Source: Diploptera punctata (taxonomy: Eukaryota; Arthropoda; Insecta; Blattodea; Blaberidae). Taken from it: 64,000 bases of DNA. Location: positions 243,600 through 307,599 of the forward strand of contig JASPKZ010001597.1 of assembly GCA_030220185.1 (NCBI GenBank), in the 5' to 3' direction. Every line of letters begins with the position of its first letter. The first letter of the stretch is position 1. The notes below the pieces were generated by a model. The model ran no database searches. It was not told where the DNA came from and saw nothing but the letters and a program-made list of their open reading frames with translations. The translations under genes and the position numbers were made by a program. This document shows positions 9,444 through 18,769 of the stretch, piece by piece.

Positions 9444-9626
9444 ATGATTATGTTTCAATCTATGGCCCATTTCTTGTGTGAAATTTCGAAAACATTGAAA
9501 CTGTGGAAGAGGGTCTCAATCAAGTCTTCACATCATAACCAGAAACTGATACTGTCGCAGATAATAAACCTCGCTGAAAGATGGCTCAAGAACATACAAT
9601 CTGATGGTATCTACTTTGAAGAGTAG
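9444..9626 (+). CDS. Short unassigned ORF
   Basis: A 60-codon frame between the old PLE and the next SINE. Its last residues (AERWLKNIQSDGIYFEE) faintly recall the C-terminal ends of mariner-like transposases, but there are no catalytic motifs or TIRs to support that. I cannot assign it. Confidence 0.15.
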   Translation: MIMFQSMAHFLCEISKTLKLWKRVSIKSSHHNQKLILSQIINLAERWLKNIQSDGIYFEE

Positions 9627-9809
9627 TTTAATTTCTTATCAGAAAAACATTCCAAATAAAATTTGTTTAAAAAATGGCATTTCTTATGAGACAATATCTA
9701 TATTATGTATAATATATGATTTAACTATATTCTCTTAACAATTCAGGGCTCTAATGTCTTAATTTAAAGCTGGGTGTGAAAGGGCAACCAAATTTTGCAC
9801 AGAGGTAAC

Positions 9810-10075
9810 TTTTTAAAAAAATAATCCCACTTCAGGTCTTAACATTTCATCTTTGCAGACAATCAGCACAAGATGTAAACCCTGCATGATGGGAACCTTT
9901 ATCCCTAGAACATGCACCTGATTCTCATTTCCATTAGAGGCTGAATTGATTCCAGGGTCATAGTGCTGCCAAAAGGTTAAGACCAGTTTTTAAAAATACC
10001 AATAGTATTGATAATTAAATCTGCAACCTTCCATTTTACAGTACAACTATGCTACGGCAAGCCCACTTGAGGTTT
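9810..10075 (-). repeat. tRNA-derived SINE, decayed copy
   Basis: Matches the SINE at 12925-13228 along its length (AATCCCACTTCAGG, GACAATCAGCAC, CATAGTGCTGCCA, then a tRNA-like head ending CTATGCTACGGCAAGCC) but with many substitutions. Minus orientation. Confidence 0.75.
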
Positions 10076-10754
10076 TTTTAGGTGTTATAAATCTACAACA
10101 TGGGACCTAAGGCTTTACTTGTCTTCTGAAAGAAACCATATTCAGGATTTTTACACTATGTGAATCCTGTCCAGGTTTGAATCTGCAAAATTGGAATTAG
10201 AGATAAGCGTAGTAACTACCAGAGTCCCTGTGCTATACGAATGTGGGTAGTTGGTGTGAAATCTGGATGAGTGATAACTAAAGCCTAGATTTTTATGCAC
10301 TAAAAATTAAGATTGTGTGTGTTCTAAAGTCACCCACCCATTACACTTCAAGTGCTTTGGGTTGCAGTGGGTGGCAGATAGATCTTGTTGTCTATGTTTA
10401 CTTTACACACCACTTCGGCAGAATACTTTACACAGATGATATAATCTTGTTTTGTGTGTACAGAGAGGAGTGTAGGATGAGTGTAAGTTTATGTGTTTGT
10501 GTAGCATAAAGTGTTTTGCATGAGGAATTATGAGAAGAGAGATGAGAAGGTGAAACTTGGTACTGGCATGAAGCTTACTCCTATCAAAAAAGCACCAAGG
10601 GACCGTCAGACCTAACATCCCCATCCGACAGACTAATTGCTACCAACAGTACCACATGCCTCCTCAACATATGAACTCTGAAGGGGTTTGCAATTTAATG
10701 CAGGAATCTAAAACTGAAAATTGTACATCACCACCTCTCTTGGCCCTGAGATTG
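10076..10754. other. No recognisable gene
   Basis: AT-rich sequence with short ORFs only (for example 10315-10509 and 10403-10624) that overlap on opposite strands and show no family signature. I see nothing to annotate. Confidence 0.5.
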
Positions 10755-10880
10755 AAAATTTTGCAATTAAATTAATTTAACAATTAAAATTCTCAACTGC
10801 ACCAGATATCAAACCTGGACCCGCTAGTAAGGAAGAAGGCATGCTACCACCTGTGTCAGTATGACAGAAGTTTAGATTGT
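10755..10880 (-). repeat. Possible decayed tRNA-bearing repeat
   Basis: AATTAATTTAACAATT followed by CTCAACTGCACCAGATATCAAACCTGG, whose last part is a T-arm-like inverted repeat with a B-box-like core. The AATTTAACA...CTCA head resembles the repeat at 14566-14927. Weak. Confidence 0.3.
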
Positions 10881-11161
10881 AACACAGTGCACATTATTGT
10901 ATGTGGAACCAATACAAAAGTCAGTCACAAATCTTACTTCTCATTATACTATGTTGCAATCTTATCTTTTAATGCATAAAAATATGGGCTCATTCATTCT
11001 TCATTACATGTATCCAGCTGCAGTGAATCCATTACACACTTATGTCTCCCATGAAGGTTGATGATTCCATAACTTGGGTGTAGATAATATAAATTGCAAT
11101 GGGGCTGCAATTGATGTAAATGCAGCCTATGTGTGCATTTCTTAGGTCCTTGTTTACCCAA

Positions 11162-12281
11162 TACAGCAAACTCCCGATTATCCATGTTAATTGGGACCAA
11201 GATATACATGGAAAATTGAAAAACATGGATAATCCAACTAAGTTATTCTAATAATAAACATGCAATAGGCCCTACAGTATTTATTACAGTACTGTAATTT
11301 GAAAACTGTTGTACTTAAAGCAAAATTTGTGTCTAGAAACCACAAATCTCCATTGAAACCACGTGTTTTACACCAAGAAGTCCAATATTTTCCTCCGCTT
11401 GAATTTATCGTTTACACTATTTCTGATTACAGTTCTTATTTTCCTAACACTTAAGACAGCAACGTAATCAAATTCATTTTTGTCCCATATATTCTAAAAA
11501 GACATCTATATATTTTGATGCTTCTATGTGGCTAATTTTGTTTTCAAAGGTAGTTGCATTTTCATCTTCACTTTCTCCTTCCCCACCCCTCACACTTTGT
11601 TGACAATGGCCACATCACTCAATCTTTTGAAGCCGGGTTCACTCATGTCACTTAGGAACCACTCAGCCACATTTTCTTCATCCACGCTTCACAAGCCCAC
11701 AACTTCTTCAACAAGTGAGCTATATTTGTAGCATCGTCACAGTTTTCGGAAGTAATACTGCAAAGTCTTCTTCATTCTTAGGTGACATGAGTTTATTCCA
11801 CGATCGTTCTATTGTGGCTGGTTTCACTTTTTCCGACTTCCTACAAATTCCATAAATGGCATCTAACACATTTAAAGATTTCTAAAATATGACAATTACA
11901 GTTCCCTCGTGTATTAGGCTTCATACTAGCAATCACACCTTGATCCATAGGTTGAATCAGAGATGTGACACATGGTGCAGATATTTCACAATAATCTGAC
12001 CATCATCAAAATATAAGCTCACTTGAATTTGAGTAGCAGGGTGCATTGTCTAGAAGTAGGGCAGCTTTAACAAGTAACCCTTCCTTCTCAAAATATGCCA
12101 TGGGTACTGTTATGCATCAGGGGAGGGTGAAGTTATTGTGCGAGTTTCTAAGCGCAGTTCACAGTAGAACATTTAAAAGTAAAGACTTTTTTCATAACAA
12201 TTAAAATATAGTACAGTATTTATCTTCTTTTTAAAAATACAGTAGGAAGAGCCATACCCGGATAATCGAGAGTTTGCTGTA
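11162..12281 (-). mobile_element. Tigger/pogo-like DNA transposon (11164-12279) with TA duplication
   Basis: Ends are CAGCAAACTCCCGATTATCC at 11164 and its near reverse complement GGATAATCGAGAGTTTGCTG ending at 12279, flanked by TA at 11162-11163 and 12280-12281. The CAG start and GATTATCC core are typical of Tigger-like elements. Length 1116 bp. Confidence 0.85.
11530..12110 (-). pseudogene. Tigger-like (pogo) transposase remnant
   Basis: On the minus strand the degraded frames read LLVKAALLLDNAPCYSN (DDE-domain region with the DNAP motif, second catalytic aspartate), then DGQIIV-like, a VTSLIQPMDQG-like region in decay, and KPATIERSWNKL. These are hallmarks of the DDE_1 domain of Tigger/jerky transposases. 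The N-terminal DNA-binding part is missing and stops are frequent. Non-functional. Confidence 0.7.
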
Positions 12282-12590
12282 TGTCAATAACAAGGTTAAC
12301 CCTTCTTACCCATCAAGGTGAGTGCCCACGAGGTTGTAAGAATTAGATATATCTAATGAAAGGAAGAGAAGTGAACCCCATAGGTCTTGAATACTCTAAT
12401 ACCATCAGGGTCGAAGAAAGCAAGAGGTCAGTCAAGGAAGACTGGATAGGAAAGTTGAAAGAGGGAATTCGTATACGAAAAAGAATAAATAGCAAGTCAG
12501 TCAAAAACTCACCAAGCTGACCAGATACTACTATACATGGAGATGTATTTTAATTTGGGATATTAGAAAAAAGGAATATAAAAAAAATAG
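12282..12590. other. No recognisable feature
   Basis: Non-coding sequence between the Tigger-like element and the next tRNA-bearing repeat. I see no ORF, RNA fold or repeat that I can support. Confidence 0.4.
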
Positions 12591-12594
12591 TCCT

Positions 12595-12880
12595 TCAGTG
12601 AAAAAATATTAAATTTATAATAAAAACATCAAAAGATGCTTTATTGGCTTTATAAAATAATGTTAAATTTCTATTAAAAGTTGTCTTAAATACAAAGCCA
12701 CCATTTGTGTGTTGAGTAACAGTTCGCAAGCCCTTGATTGTCTCAGGAATTAAAAATGCATAAGAGAAAAATTTGCAATTAGATTGGAGGCCTTGGATAA
12801 CTCAGTGGCAGAGCATTAACATATAAAGCTAAAGATTCTGGGTTCAAACTCTGGCCTAGATATAAATTTTTCTTTTCAAA
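12595..12880 (+). repeat. tRNA-bearing repeat, diverged copy
   Basis: Collinear with the better copy at 14566-14927: TTAAATTTATAATAAAAAC head, GCTTTATTGGCTTTATAAAATAATGTTAAATT, a stretch ending CATAAGAGAAAAATTTGC, then the tRNA-like core and AAATTTTTCTTTTCAAATATA. Confidence 0.7.
12787..12862 (+). tRNA. tRNA-like core of repeat, degenerate
   Basis: GATAACTCAGTGGCAGAGC gives a D-arm, the anticodon arm TTAAC/GCTAA is imperfect, and GGGTTCAAACTC is a B-box-like T-arm. Not a functional tRNA; part of the dispersed repeat. Confidence 0.4.
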
Positions 12881-12911
12881 TATAAAAAAAGATTATCACA
12901 ATGGAATGATG

Positions 12912-13241
12912 CCTTAAAAGAGTAAAAGGTAAAGTGATCCCACAACAGGCCTCAGGAGGCCTTTGGGGTAGTAGGAGGTTAAGGCTCCCACTTTTTCTAG
13001 ACAATCGGCACTTGATGTCAGCCGGGTTGTCAGCCCTGCGTGACGGCCGCCTTTACCCCAGAACAAGCGTCTGGTACTAATTTCCGTTAGAGGCTGAGTC
13101 AACCCCAGGGCCATAGTGCTGCCAGAGGGTTTGGGTCAGTTTAAAAATCCTGACCCCAATGGGACTTGAACCCTCGACCCTCCGGCTTGTAGCCCAGTGC
13201 CTTAACCACTATGCTATGGCGTGCCCCCCCTTAAAAGAGTA
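12912..13241 (-). repeat. tRNA-derived SINE (12925-13228) with 13-bp target duplication
   Basis: CCTTAAAAGAGTA occurs at 12912-12924 and 13229-13241. In minus orientation the element starts GGCACGCCATAGCATAGTGG, with A-box-like TAGTGGTTAAGGC and B-box-like GGGTTCAAGTCC, then a roughly 230-bp body ending near GATCACTTTACCTTTTAC. Best-preserved copy for defining the family. Confidence 0.85.
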
Positions 13242-13489
13242 TCGATTAAAAATCATTGAAGAAAAGATAGTAGAAATGAAAGTAACATGAGAAAAATAAG
13301 TAGGAACGAAAATAAAATTCAGACATCACTGCCTTAAACAAGTCAAAAAGTTTTTTAGGAAATGATATTAATATAAAAAGCAAAAAAAAAAAAAAAAAAA
13401 AAGGCAGGATACAAATTATTGATTTAGTTAATAGATTGGGATGCACAGTAATTCCTTGTTCTTTGTTCAAATATTGGGGATGTCATTGG
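13242..13489. other. Non-coding spacer with poly(A) tract
   Basis: AT-rich sequence with an A tract at about 13381-13402. No supported gene. Confidence 0.4.
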
Positions 13490-13696
13490 AGAAAATACGA
13501 GGTTGAGTCGAGTCAATTATATGCACTATGTCCTGCTAGAGTTCGGAATTCCTAAAAAGTTAGTTAGACTTATATGAATGTGTCTAAATGGCACAAAGAG
13601 TAGGGTGCATGTAGGCAGTTTTCGGACACTTTTGAAATCCAGAATGGGTTGAAGCAAGGAGATACACTATCTCCTTTTTATTTAATTTTGTACTAG

Positions 13697-13996
13697 GGCA
13701 CGCCGTAGCGTTAGTGGTTAAGGCACTGAGCTACAAGCCGGAGGGTTGAGGGTTCAAGTCCCGTTGGGGTCAGGATTTTTAAACTGACCCAAACCCTCTG
13801 GTGGCACTATGGCCCTGGGGTCGACTCAGCCTCTAACGGAAATGAGTACCAGACGCTTGTTCTGGGGGTAAAGGCGGCTGTCACGCAGGGCTGACAACCC
13901 GGCTGACATAAAGTGCCGATTGTCTAGAAAAAGTGGGAGCCTTAAACTCCTACTACCCCAAGGGCCTCCGGGTCTGTTGTGGGATCACTTTACTTT
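13697..13996 (+). repeat. tRNA-derived SINE inside LINE
   Basis: Plus-orientation copy of the 12925-13228 family starting GGCACGCCGTAGCGTTAGTGG and ending near ATCACTTTACTT. TACTAG repeats at 13691-13696 and 13996-14001 are compatible with a short target duplication. It interrupts the LINE between RT motifs B and C. Confidence 0.85.
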
Positions 13997-14332
13997 ACTA
14001 GAGCATGCCATCAAATCTTTACAGAATGAGGAAGGCTTACAACTCAATGGTATTAAAAAGCTGTTAGTCTATGTTGATGATGTAGTACTATTGGCCGATA
14101 GCAAGGAGATGCTAAAGGACAACACGCACACACTATTGAGTAACACTAAGAAACTAGGACTGGAAGTAATTATCAATAAAACTAAATACATGGTCACACA
14201 TAGAAATACATTATATAATGGAAATGGACAGCTAATGACAAATGAGAGAAATTTTGAGGAAGTGGCTGAATTCAAATACCTAGGAACAATAATCACAAAT
14301 AGGAATGAGATGCACAAAGAAATTAAACATAG

Positions 14333-14440
14333 GCCTTCTTCTTCTTCCTCCTTTCATGTGATAGACCTAGTGGTCTGTTACGGTCTCAATCCAACGTTTG
14401 AAGGGTCTGCCCAAAGATCTCTTCCCTGGTGGCTGGTAAT
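14333..14440 (-). mobile_element. Short 3' fragment of another LINE, (GAA)n tail
   Basis: Plus strand reads CTTCTTCTTCTTCC then CATGTGATAGACCTAGTGGT and GTTTGAAGGGTCTGCCCAAAG. This is the reverse complement of the LINE end at 43.74-43.85 kb. A partial local duplication (GGTAATAAATTGT twice) sits at its right edge. Confidence 0.65.
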
Positions 14441-14553
14441 AAATTGTGGTAATAAATTGTGGCTCAATTGTGGAAATGCATGCTATTATGCAATGTAGAG
14501 ACTCTTGATGTCCCAACTTCTTTCAAAAAACGTTAAACTGAAAATATATAAAC

Positions 14554-14939
14554 TATTATTCTATCGACGAATTTTATTATTAATTTAACACTTCTCATAG
14601 AATCATAAATTTTTCTCTTCAAATATAATTTATCCTTCTATGAGAAGTGTTAAATTAATAATAAAAATCGTCAATAGAAGCCCTACTGGCTATAAAGTAG
14701 TGTTAAATTCCCAATAAATGTCTTCTACTAAGAAGCCGCCATTTGCAAAGATAGAAGCTATGGTTTCAAGCATTTGGCACGAGGGAATTACAACGTACAT
14801 AAGAGAAAAATTTGCGTCTAGATCGTAACTCGTCTCGGTAGCTCAGTTGGTAGAGCACTTGGCCCGAAAAGCCAAGGGTCCCGGGTTCGAGTCCCAGTCT
14901 AGGCGAAAATTTTTCTCTTCAAATACATATTATTCTATC
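14554..14939 (+). mobile_element. tRNA-bearing repeat insertion (14566-14927), 12-bp target duplication
   Basis: TATTATTCTATC at 14554-14565 and 14928-14939 flanks 362 bp. It begins with an inverted head: ATTTAACACTTCTCATAGAA and, 33 bases on, TTCTATGAGAAGTGTTAAAT. The body then runs to a tRNA-like core and ends AAATTTTTCTCTTCAAATAC. No poly(A) or microsatellite tail. The duplication length matches those of the PLEs in this window. Confidence 0.8.
14832..14904 (+). tRNA. tRNA-Phe(GAA)-like core of repeat
   Basis: Best cloverleaf in the window. D-arm GCTC/GAGC, anticodon stem TTGGC/GCCAA (extendable to CTTGGC/GCCAAG) with loop CCGAAAA, placing GAA at the anticodon, and a T-arm around GGGTTCGAGTCCC. 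The acceptor stem is only partly paired and U33 is C. It lies inside a transposed repeat, so most likely a tRNA-derived promoter and not a working tRNA gene. Confidence 0.55.
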
Positions 14940-15420
14940 ATTTATATTATATGGGTGCGAAGCATGGACTCTTACTTTAAGGGAGGAAAGGAGATTACAA
15001 AAAGGGAGGAAAGGAGATTACAAGTATTTGAGAATAAAGTACTTAGGAAAATTTTTGGACCAAAGAGAGATGAACAGACAGGTGAATGGAGAAGACTACA
15101 TAACAATGAACTACATGGTCTTTCTAGGAAGCCAGATATAATAAGAACAGTTAAGTCTCATAGACTGCGATGGGCAGGACATGTTGCACGTATGGGGAAT
15201 AAAAGACTTGCATGGAAGCTGCTTGTAGGAAAGCCAGAGGGAAAACGCCCAGTTGGTAGACCAAGAATGAGGTGGGAGAATAACATTAACTATGATTTGG
15301 GGGAAGTAGGTTATACAGGGAATGATTGGAAAGCATTAGCTCAGGATAGGGATGTATGGAGAGCTTCTGTCTGTGCGGCCATGAACCTACAGGTTCGATA
15401 GTGTCAGTGAGTAAGTAAGT

Positions 15421-15930
15421 ATATGCACTATGTCAGATAGGGTTTTGGGAAGGGGGACAAATAAGTTTGTTCACACAAGTAGTTCAACAGGTGCATCATA
15501 TAATTGGACAGCAATGAGTATGCAAAACATGATTGAAAGTAATGAAATGAAATGAGAAGGTTTTATTTTCATTTTAATTTTTTCAAAATTTTTTATGTAT
15601 TTTATTTTAAATTTATCATTTCAAATATAGCTTGTTCTTTTAAGTTACATTATGCACATGACAAATGAAATGAGAGCTAATTTCAATATATTTAGAAATA
15701 GCTACAAAATATTCCCATATAATAAGTTACCTCATTATTGTATAATTTTCTACTATTCACTCGTCTCATATATTTTCACAATAAAAGTATTTGTTTGTTA
15801 ATTAAGTTTGATCTTATTTAGGCTCTTTAGACTTTTATTTTCAATTTAAAGATATGTGCTGTAAGCTACATTATGCACACGACAAACAAAATGAATATGA
15901 TGTATAATTAGTTATATAATTTAGGTAAAA
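15421..15930. other. AT-rich spacer
   Basis: No ORF with a recognisable signature. Contains repeated short phrases (TAAGTTACATTATGCACATGACAAA at about 15642 and a near copy at about 15871), suggesting an old local or dispersed duplication. Confidence 0.35.
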
Positions 15931-15966
15931 TTTTATCACTCACCTCATATTTTTCATCTTTTTTTT

Positions 15967-16009
15967 AAAACTAGTTTCGGAACTTTACACTTCAGTTCCA
16001 TCTTCAGTA
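15967..16009 (-). ncRNA. Hammerhead ribozyme-like motif (PLE tail)
   Basis: Minus strand: CTGAAGA, extra U, perfect stem GGAACT/AGTTCC with a nine-base loop, GAAA, palindrome ACTAGT, U17. Core positions fit the consensus. Confidence 0.7.
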
Positions 16010-16079
16010 ATTTTGTGATGATGTTCTGTCATGTTGAAGAGCTACCTTTTGCTCCCTATGTTGGAAGACTGAAAAATCT

Positions 16080-16560
16080 CAAAATCAGGCCATTTTCCCT
16101 GGGAATTTCAAACTTCATTAATTTCTTCTTTTCGTTTGTTTTGAATGTAGATTTTTTCCCCAAACAGCGAGTTCTTTTGGTTTTTCTATTTGTTTTAATA
16201 ATTTAGCATTATTTTTTATGTTTTTTGGACCATGCATGGGCAGCCACTGCAGATTTTTCTACTTCCCCCTTTCTTGATGTTCCTCAGATGTTCTTTCACT
16301 CTGGTTTTCAAAAGTTTCTTAGGTTTTCCTATGTAGACTTTCTCACATTCTTCACATTTAATCTGATAAATACCTGATTTGTTTTCTTCTTCTATTTTCT
16401 AATTTTTGTTAGATCTAATTAATCTACTGATGCAATAGATATTTTTGGGTGCCAAACTTATGGTAAAATTTTAAAAAAATTTTGCAACTTATGGTGCTTC
16501 AATGGATGATATGTGAATATCCTGAGTTTACATTTTCTTATTTTTCTTTTAGAAGAGTGC
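16080..16560 (-). pseudogene. PLE GIY-YIG endonuclease, decayed
   Basis: Minus strand encodes, with frame breaks, SGIYQIKCEECEKVYIGK (GIY, CxxC and YIG positions intact), a TRVKEHLRNI-like stretch, VEKSAVAAHAW and, upstream, FTYHPLKHHKLQ. It is diverged from the 4-8 kb copies and belongs to a different subfamily. No RT. Confidence 0.7.
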
Positions 16561-16739
16561 TTTGATAAAATTTTACCTAAATGAATGTATCTAATAGTGT
16601 GAATTCCTAAAGTAAGTAAGTTATATAATATTGCTATACAAGTAGTCATCTCATTATCATAAACACTCCTGTTATATGTCATAAATTTAAAATACACATG
16701 CAATTTATATTACGAACTTAGTTTGTGAACTAACCTTGT

Positions 16740-17285
16740 TCTTCTTGATCTTCATCATCTGTGCAAGTCTTAGGCACTTCCTTGTAAGGCCCTGAAATCT
16801 CTTCCATTTTGAACAATAATGAAGCATGACTTTGGGAACTCTATCTGAACTCACTTGTCACAAATGATTCATCCAGTTGTTCTGGTACTCTTTTATATAC
16901 TTAATGAATGACTGGTTCTAAGCGTAGTTCCTTCAAGACATCATCATTGCATTTGTAATCCCATTTAGTGTACTCTGCTGTAAAAATAATTTTCAAACCT
17001 TTTTTAAACTATTGTTAACAGAATTTGATATGAATTTTACTAGTATTGATTGTTAGAATGATAAAACAAAGCACTAAAGAACACAAACACCAACACAATC
17101 TTAATCACATCTCGCTTCTTCTACCAGCACTAATAGAATGAATTCTCGATGGCTTCTTCTTCTTCCTTCTCCTGCCACCTGCACTCACTGGGATCCAGCC
17201 TGTCATCTGTCAAGCAGCCACGCTTACTAACTGGAATCCCAGTGCTGCTCACTGCTGCTGGATAATCTCTCCTTACACTATATTA
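16740..17285. other. No recognisable gene
   Basis: Non-coding. A short TTCTTCTTCTTCC stretch at about 17155-17170 could be a decayed LINE tail. Nothing else supported. Confidence 0.35.
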
Positions 17286-17289
17286 ATCT

Positions 17290-17705
17290 ATGGAATCAAA
17301 ATGTAGAAATAACATATAGAATTTAAATGAATTCAAGACACAGATATAGATTTTTAAAACACATGCTTAGAAAAACCAGAAGAGATTGAATATAGAACAC
17401 TAAGAGAAATTATGGAATTAATTACAAGGTGAAATGGAGGATAGTGGAATAAGATGGTACACTCACATTAAAAGTATGAATACTGGATGGGTACCAAAAG
17501 AAGTGCTGGAATTTATATTAGGAGGGAAGAGACCAAAAGGTTGGCTAAGATATAGATGGAAAGAACAAGTTGAGAAGAATGTTGAGAAAAGAGAATTGAC
17601 TGGATGAAATTGATGAAAGAGAAGACATGAAATGACACAGTTGCATGCATGGAGGCTTCTGTCCAAACTCGACCTCCAGAACAGGGAAAGAAGGACAAGA
17701 AAATA
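17290..17705 (+). pseudogene. Decayed RTE-like LINE 3' end
   Basis: Plus strand in broken frames reads WYTHIKSMNTGWVPKEVLEF, then GGKRPKGWLRYRWKEQVEKN, and finally RKLDLQNRERRTRK-like residues. This matches the C-terminal layout (R-x-x-GRP-x-x-RW...) of RTE-like LINEs. Many stops. Opposite-strand ORFs at 17463-17727 are shadows. Confidence 0.55.
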
Positions 17706-17783
17706 TACAAAATAAAATATATAACACTTATGTTTTTATTATTAATTTAACAATTCTTACTGAAGGGCAAATTTTATTTGAAG

Positions 17784-18093
17784 AGAAAAATGTATTCAAA
17801 GTTAAAATTGGGAAATACATTATGAGGTTCTAAATTAATAAATTAATGAGTCATTTTTACTCATCTCAAAGTTCATCAAATCAATACCAGATGGCAACGA
17901 TATCTCGAAGTTCGTCAAATCAACACCAGATGGCAACGTTATAGAGGGAGATTCCAACGAATATCCGGTAGTCATAATGCCGGTTGAAAATGAATGACAA
18001 CATCATTTGAAAACTATAGTTACCGTGTTTGATAAAACATGAAATATGAGGTAAGATGTAAAAATGACTCATTAATTTATTAGAAAAATGTAT
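17784..18093 (+). mobile_element. Short PLE insertion (17796-18081), 12-bp target duplication
   Basis: AGAAAAATGTAT at 17784-17795 and 18082-18093 flanks 286 bp: an inverted pseudo-LTR piece (TACATTATGAGGTTC...ACTCATCTCA), a PLE tail with two ACCAGATGGCAACG units, a hammerhead-like motif and ATATGAGGTAAGATG. Its ends (TTAATTTATTA...ATGAGTCATTTTTAC) are inverted repeats of each other. Confidence 0.8.
17980..18025 (+). ncRNA. Hammerhead-like motif, degenerate
   Basis: Helix I CCGG(T)/(T)ACCG, core TTGAAAA in place of CTGANGA, hairpin ATGA/TCAT, GAAA, palindrome ACTATAGT, U17. The first core half is weak, but the other parts fit. Confidence 0.5.
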
Positions 18094-18103
18094 GTTTAGA
18101 CCT

Positions 18104-18172
18104 GGGTTTGAACCCAAGACCTTTGGCTCTTCATGCCAATGATCTAACAAACTGAGCTACCTAGGCCTCTAA
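18104..18172 (-). tRNA. tRNA-Phe-like core of repeat
   Basis: Minus strand: GGTAGCTCAG D-arm start, anticodon stem TTGGC/GCCAA with loop ATGAAGA (GAA at the anticodon position), T-arm GGGTTCAAACCC. Embedded in the dispersed repeat; not a stand-alone gene. Confidence 0.5.
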
Positions 18173-18330
18173 TCTAAATGCAAATTTGTCTCTTATACAT
18201 AGTTAATACCCAAGCGTCAAATGCTACAAGCCATTGCTAGATTACACAAACGGTCGCTTCTATTTTAAAAAAACTTTTAATTGGGAATTTAAACACTACT
18301 TTATAAAACCAGTAGGGCTTCTTATGATTA

Positions 18331-18765
18331 GAGCAAGGAATTTTATGAAATTTCATGTTTTAAACTATTTGTCGGAGAGCACTGAGACTAAGTATCTGTA
18401 AATTTCATGATATGTAGAATCAAATAAGACCATCAAAAAACTTCATATTTCATAATATTTTAGCAAGATGTTCATATTTTAGTGAAAATTTCATACTCCT
18501 TCATATTTTTCAACTTTCAAATTCCCGTATTTTTTCAATAAAATTTCTAGGAATTCATTAAAATATTTCTTGAAATGAATGTATTTATGTAATTTTTGAC
18601 AGTGTAACGTGGTATACAAGTGAAAATTCTTCAGTATCCCTTCTGAACAAGATAGATAGATTTCATAAAAGCAAATAATTAAATGAGGAGTCACAGAGTG
18701 ACAGTGTTAGATGGAGGTTTTTATCCTTAACTCGATCCCCAGACAAAGACATGAGCCTAGATGAA
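18331..18765. other. No recognisable gene
   Basis: AT-rich. The reverse ORF 18491-18694 has no family signature. Confidence 0.35.
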
Positions 18766-18769
18766 TAAG

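Larger units (their letters stand above)
1..9445 (-). mobile_element. Old Penelope-like element, host of nested insertions
   Basis: Remnant of one minus-strand PLE read in pieces: about 1-491, 880-928, 2099-2329, 4484-4558, 8167-8666 and 9335-9445. Read on the minus strand, these give in order the N-terminal side of the reverse transcriptase (9.4 kb), the RT core with a YVDD-like region (about 8.3 kb), the RT-to-endonuclease linker and the C-terminal GIY-YIG region (1-480). Order and orientation match the better preserved copies at 2.4-4.4 kb and 4.6-6.9 kb. Most gaps are later insertions bounded by short direct repeats. All reading frames are broken, so it is an inactive fossil. The collinear assignment is inferred from alignment by eye. 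Confidence 0.75.
13560..15401 (+). pseudogene. RTE-like LINE reverse transcriptase, C-terminal half
   Basis: Read across the insertions: QNGLKQGDTLSPF (motif B), then a motif C changed to VYVDDVVLLADS (14060-14100), FKYLGTIITNRNEMHKEI, and, after the last insertion, LRKIFGPKRDEQTGEWRRLH and LRWAGHVARMGNKRLAW...RPVGRPRMRWENNI to a stop at 15401. The start was lost by 5' truncation. The 13920-14498 and 14847-15401 ORFs are chimaeric because they read into inserted SINE and tRNA sequence. Confidence 0.8.
13490..15405 (+). mobile_element. RTE-like LINE, 5'-truncated, with three later insertions
   Basis: Plus-strand LINE of the family whose tail is a run of AGTA or GTAA. Segments: 13490-13695, 14002-14332, 14441-14553 and 14940-15405, interrupted by a SINE, a fragment of another LINE and a tRNA-bearing repeat. 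Ends with GTGAGTAAGTAAGTA at about 15405-15420. Confidence 0.85.
15935..16577 (-). mobile_element. PLE tail, another subfamily
   Basis: Minus-strand PLE 3' region: decayed GIY-YIG, hammerhead-like motif and ATATGAGGTGAGTG. A 17-base inverted repeat TTAGGTAAAATTTTATC (about 15920-15937) recurs reversed at 16562-16577, so the element is bounded by inverted copies of its own end sequence. Confidence 0.7.
17726..18330 (-). repeat. tRNA-bearing repeat split by a PLE mini-insertion
   Basis: Left part 17726-17795 has the AATTTAACAATTCTTACTGAAGG head and TTTGAAGAGAAAAAT. Right part 18082-18330 has the tRNA-like core in minus orientation, GCAAATTTGTCTCTTAT and ACTACTTTATAAAACCAGTAGGGCTTCTT. Orientation is opposite to the copy at 14566. 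Confidence 0.65.

Noticed and set aside
9444..9626. Mariner transposase C-terminus
   Set aside because: Only a faint resemblance over about 20 residues, with no TIR or catalytic motif; listed as unassigned.
14566..14640. CTGAAGGATAAATT...TTTGAAGAGAAA in tRNA-bearing repeats (14.6, 17.75, 23.6 kb) as a further hammerhead
   Set aside because: The core would need CTGAAGGA and GAAG, and no palindromic helix III or cleavage triplet follows. It looks like chance similarity in AT-rich DNA.
14832..14904. Functional tRNA-Phe gene
   Set aside because: Poor acceptor stem, C at position 33 and location inside a TSD-flanked repeat argue for a tRNA-derived sequence.
14847..15401. 184-aa ORF as a single protein
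   Set aside because: Its first residues translate the tRNA-like repeat and the rest is a LINE C-terminus; the fusion is an insertion artefact.
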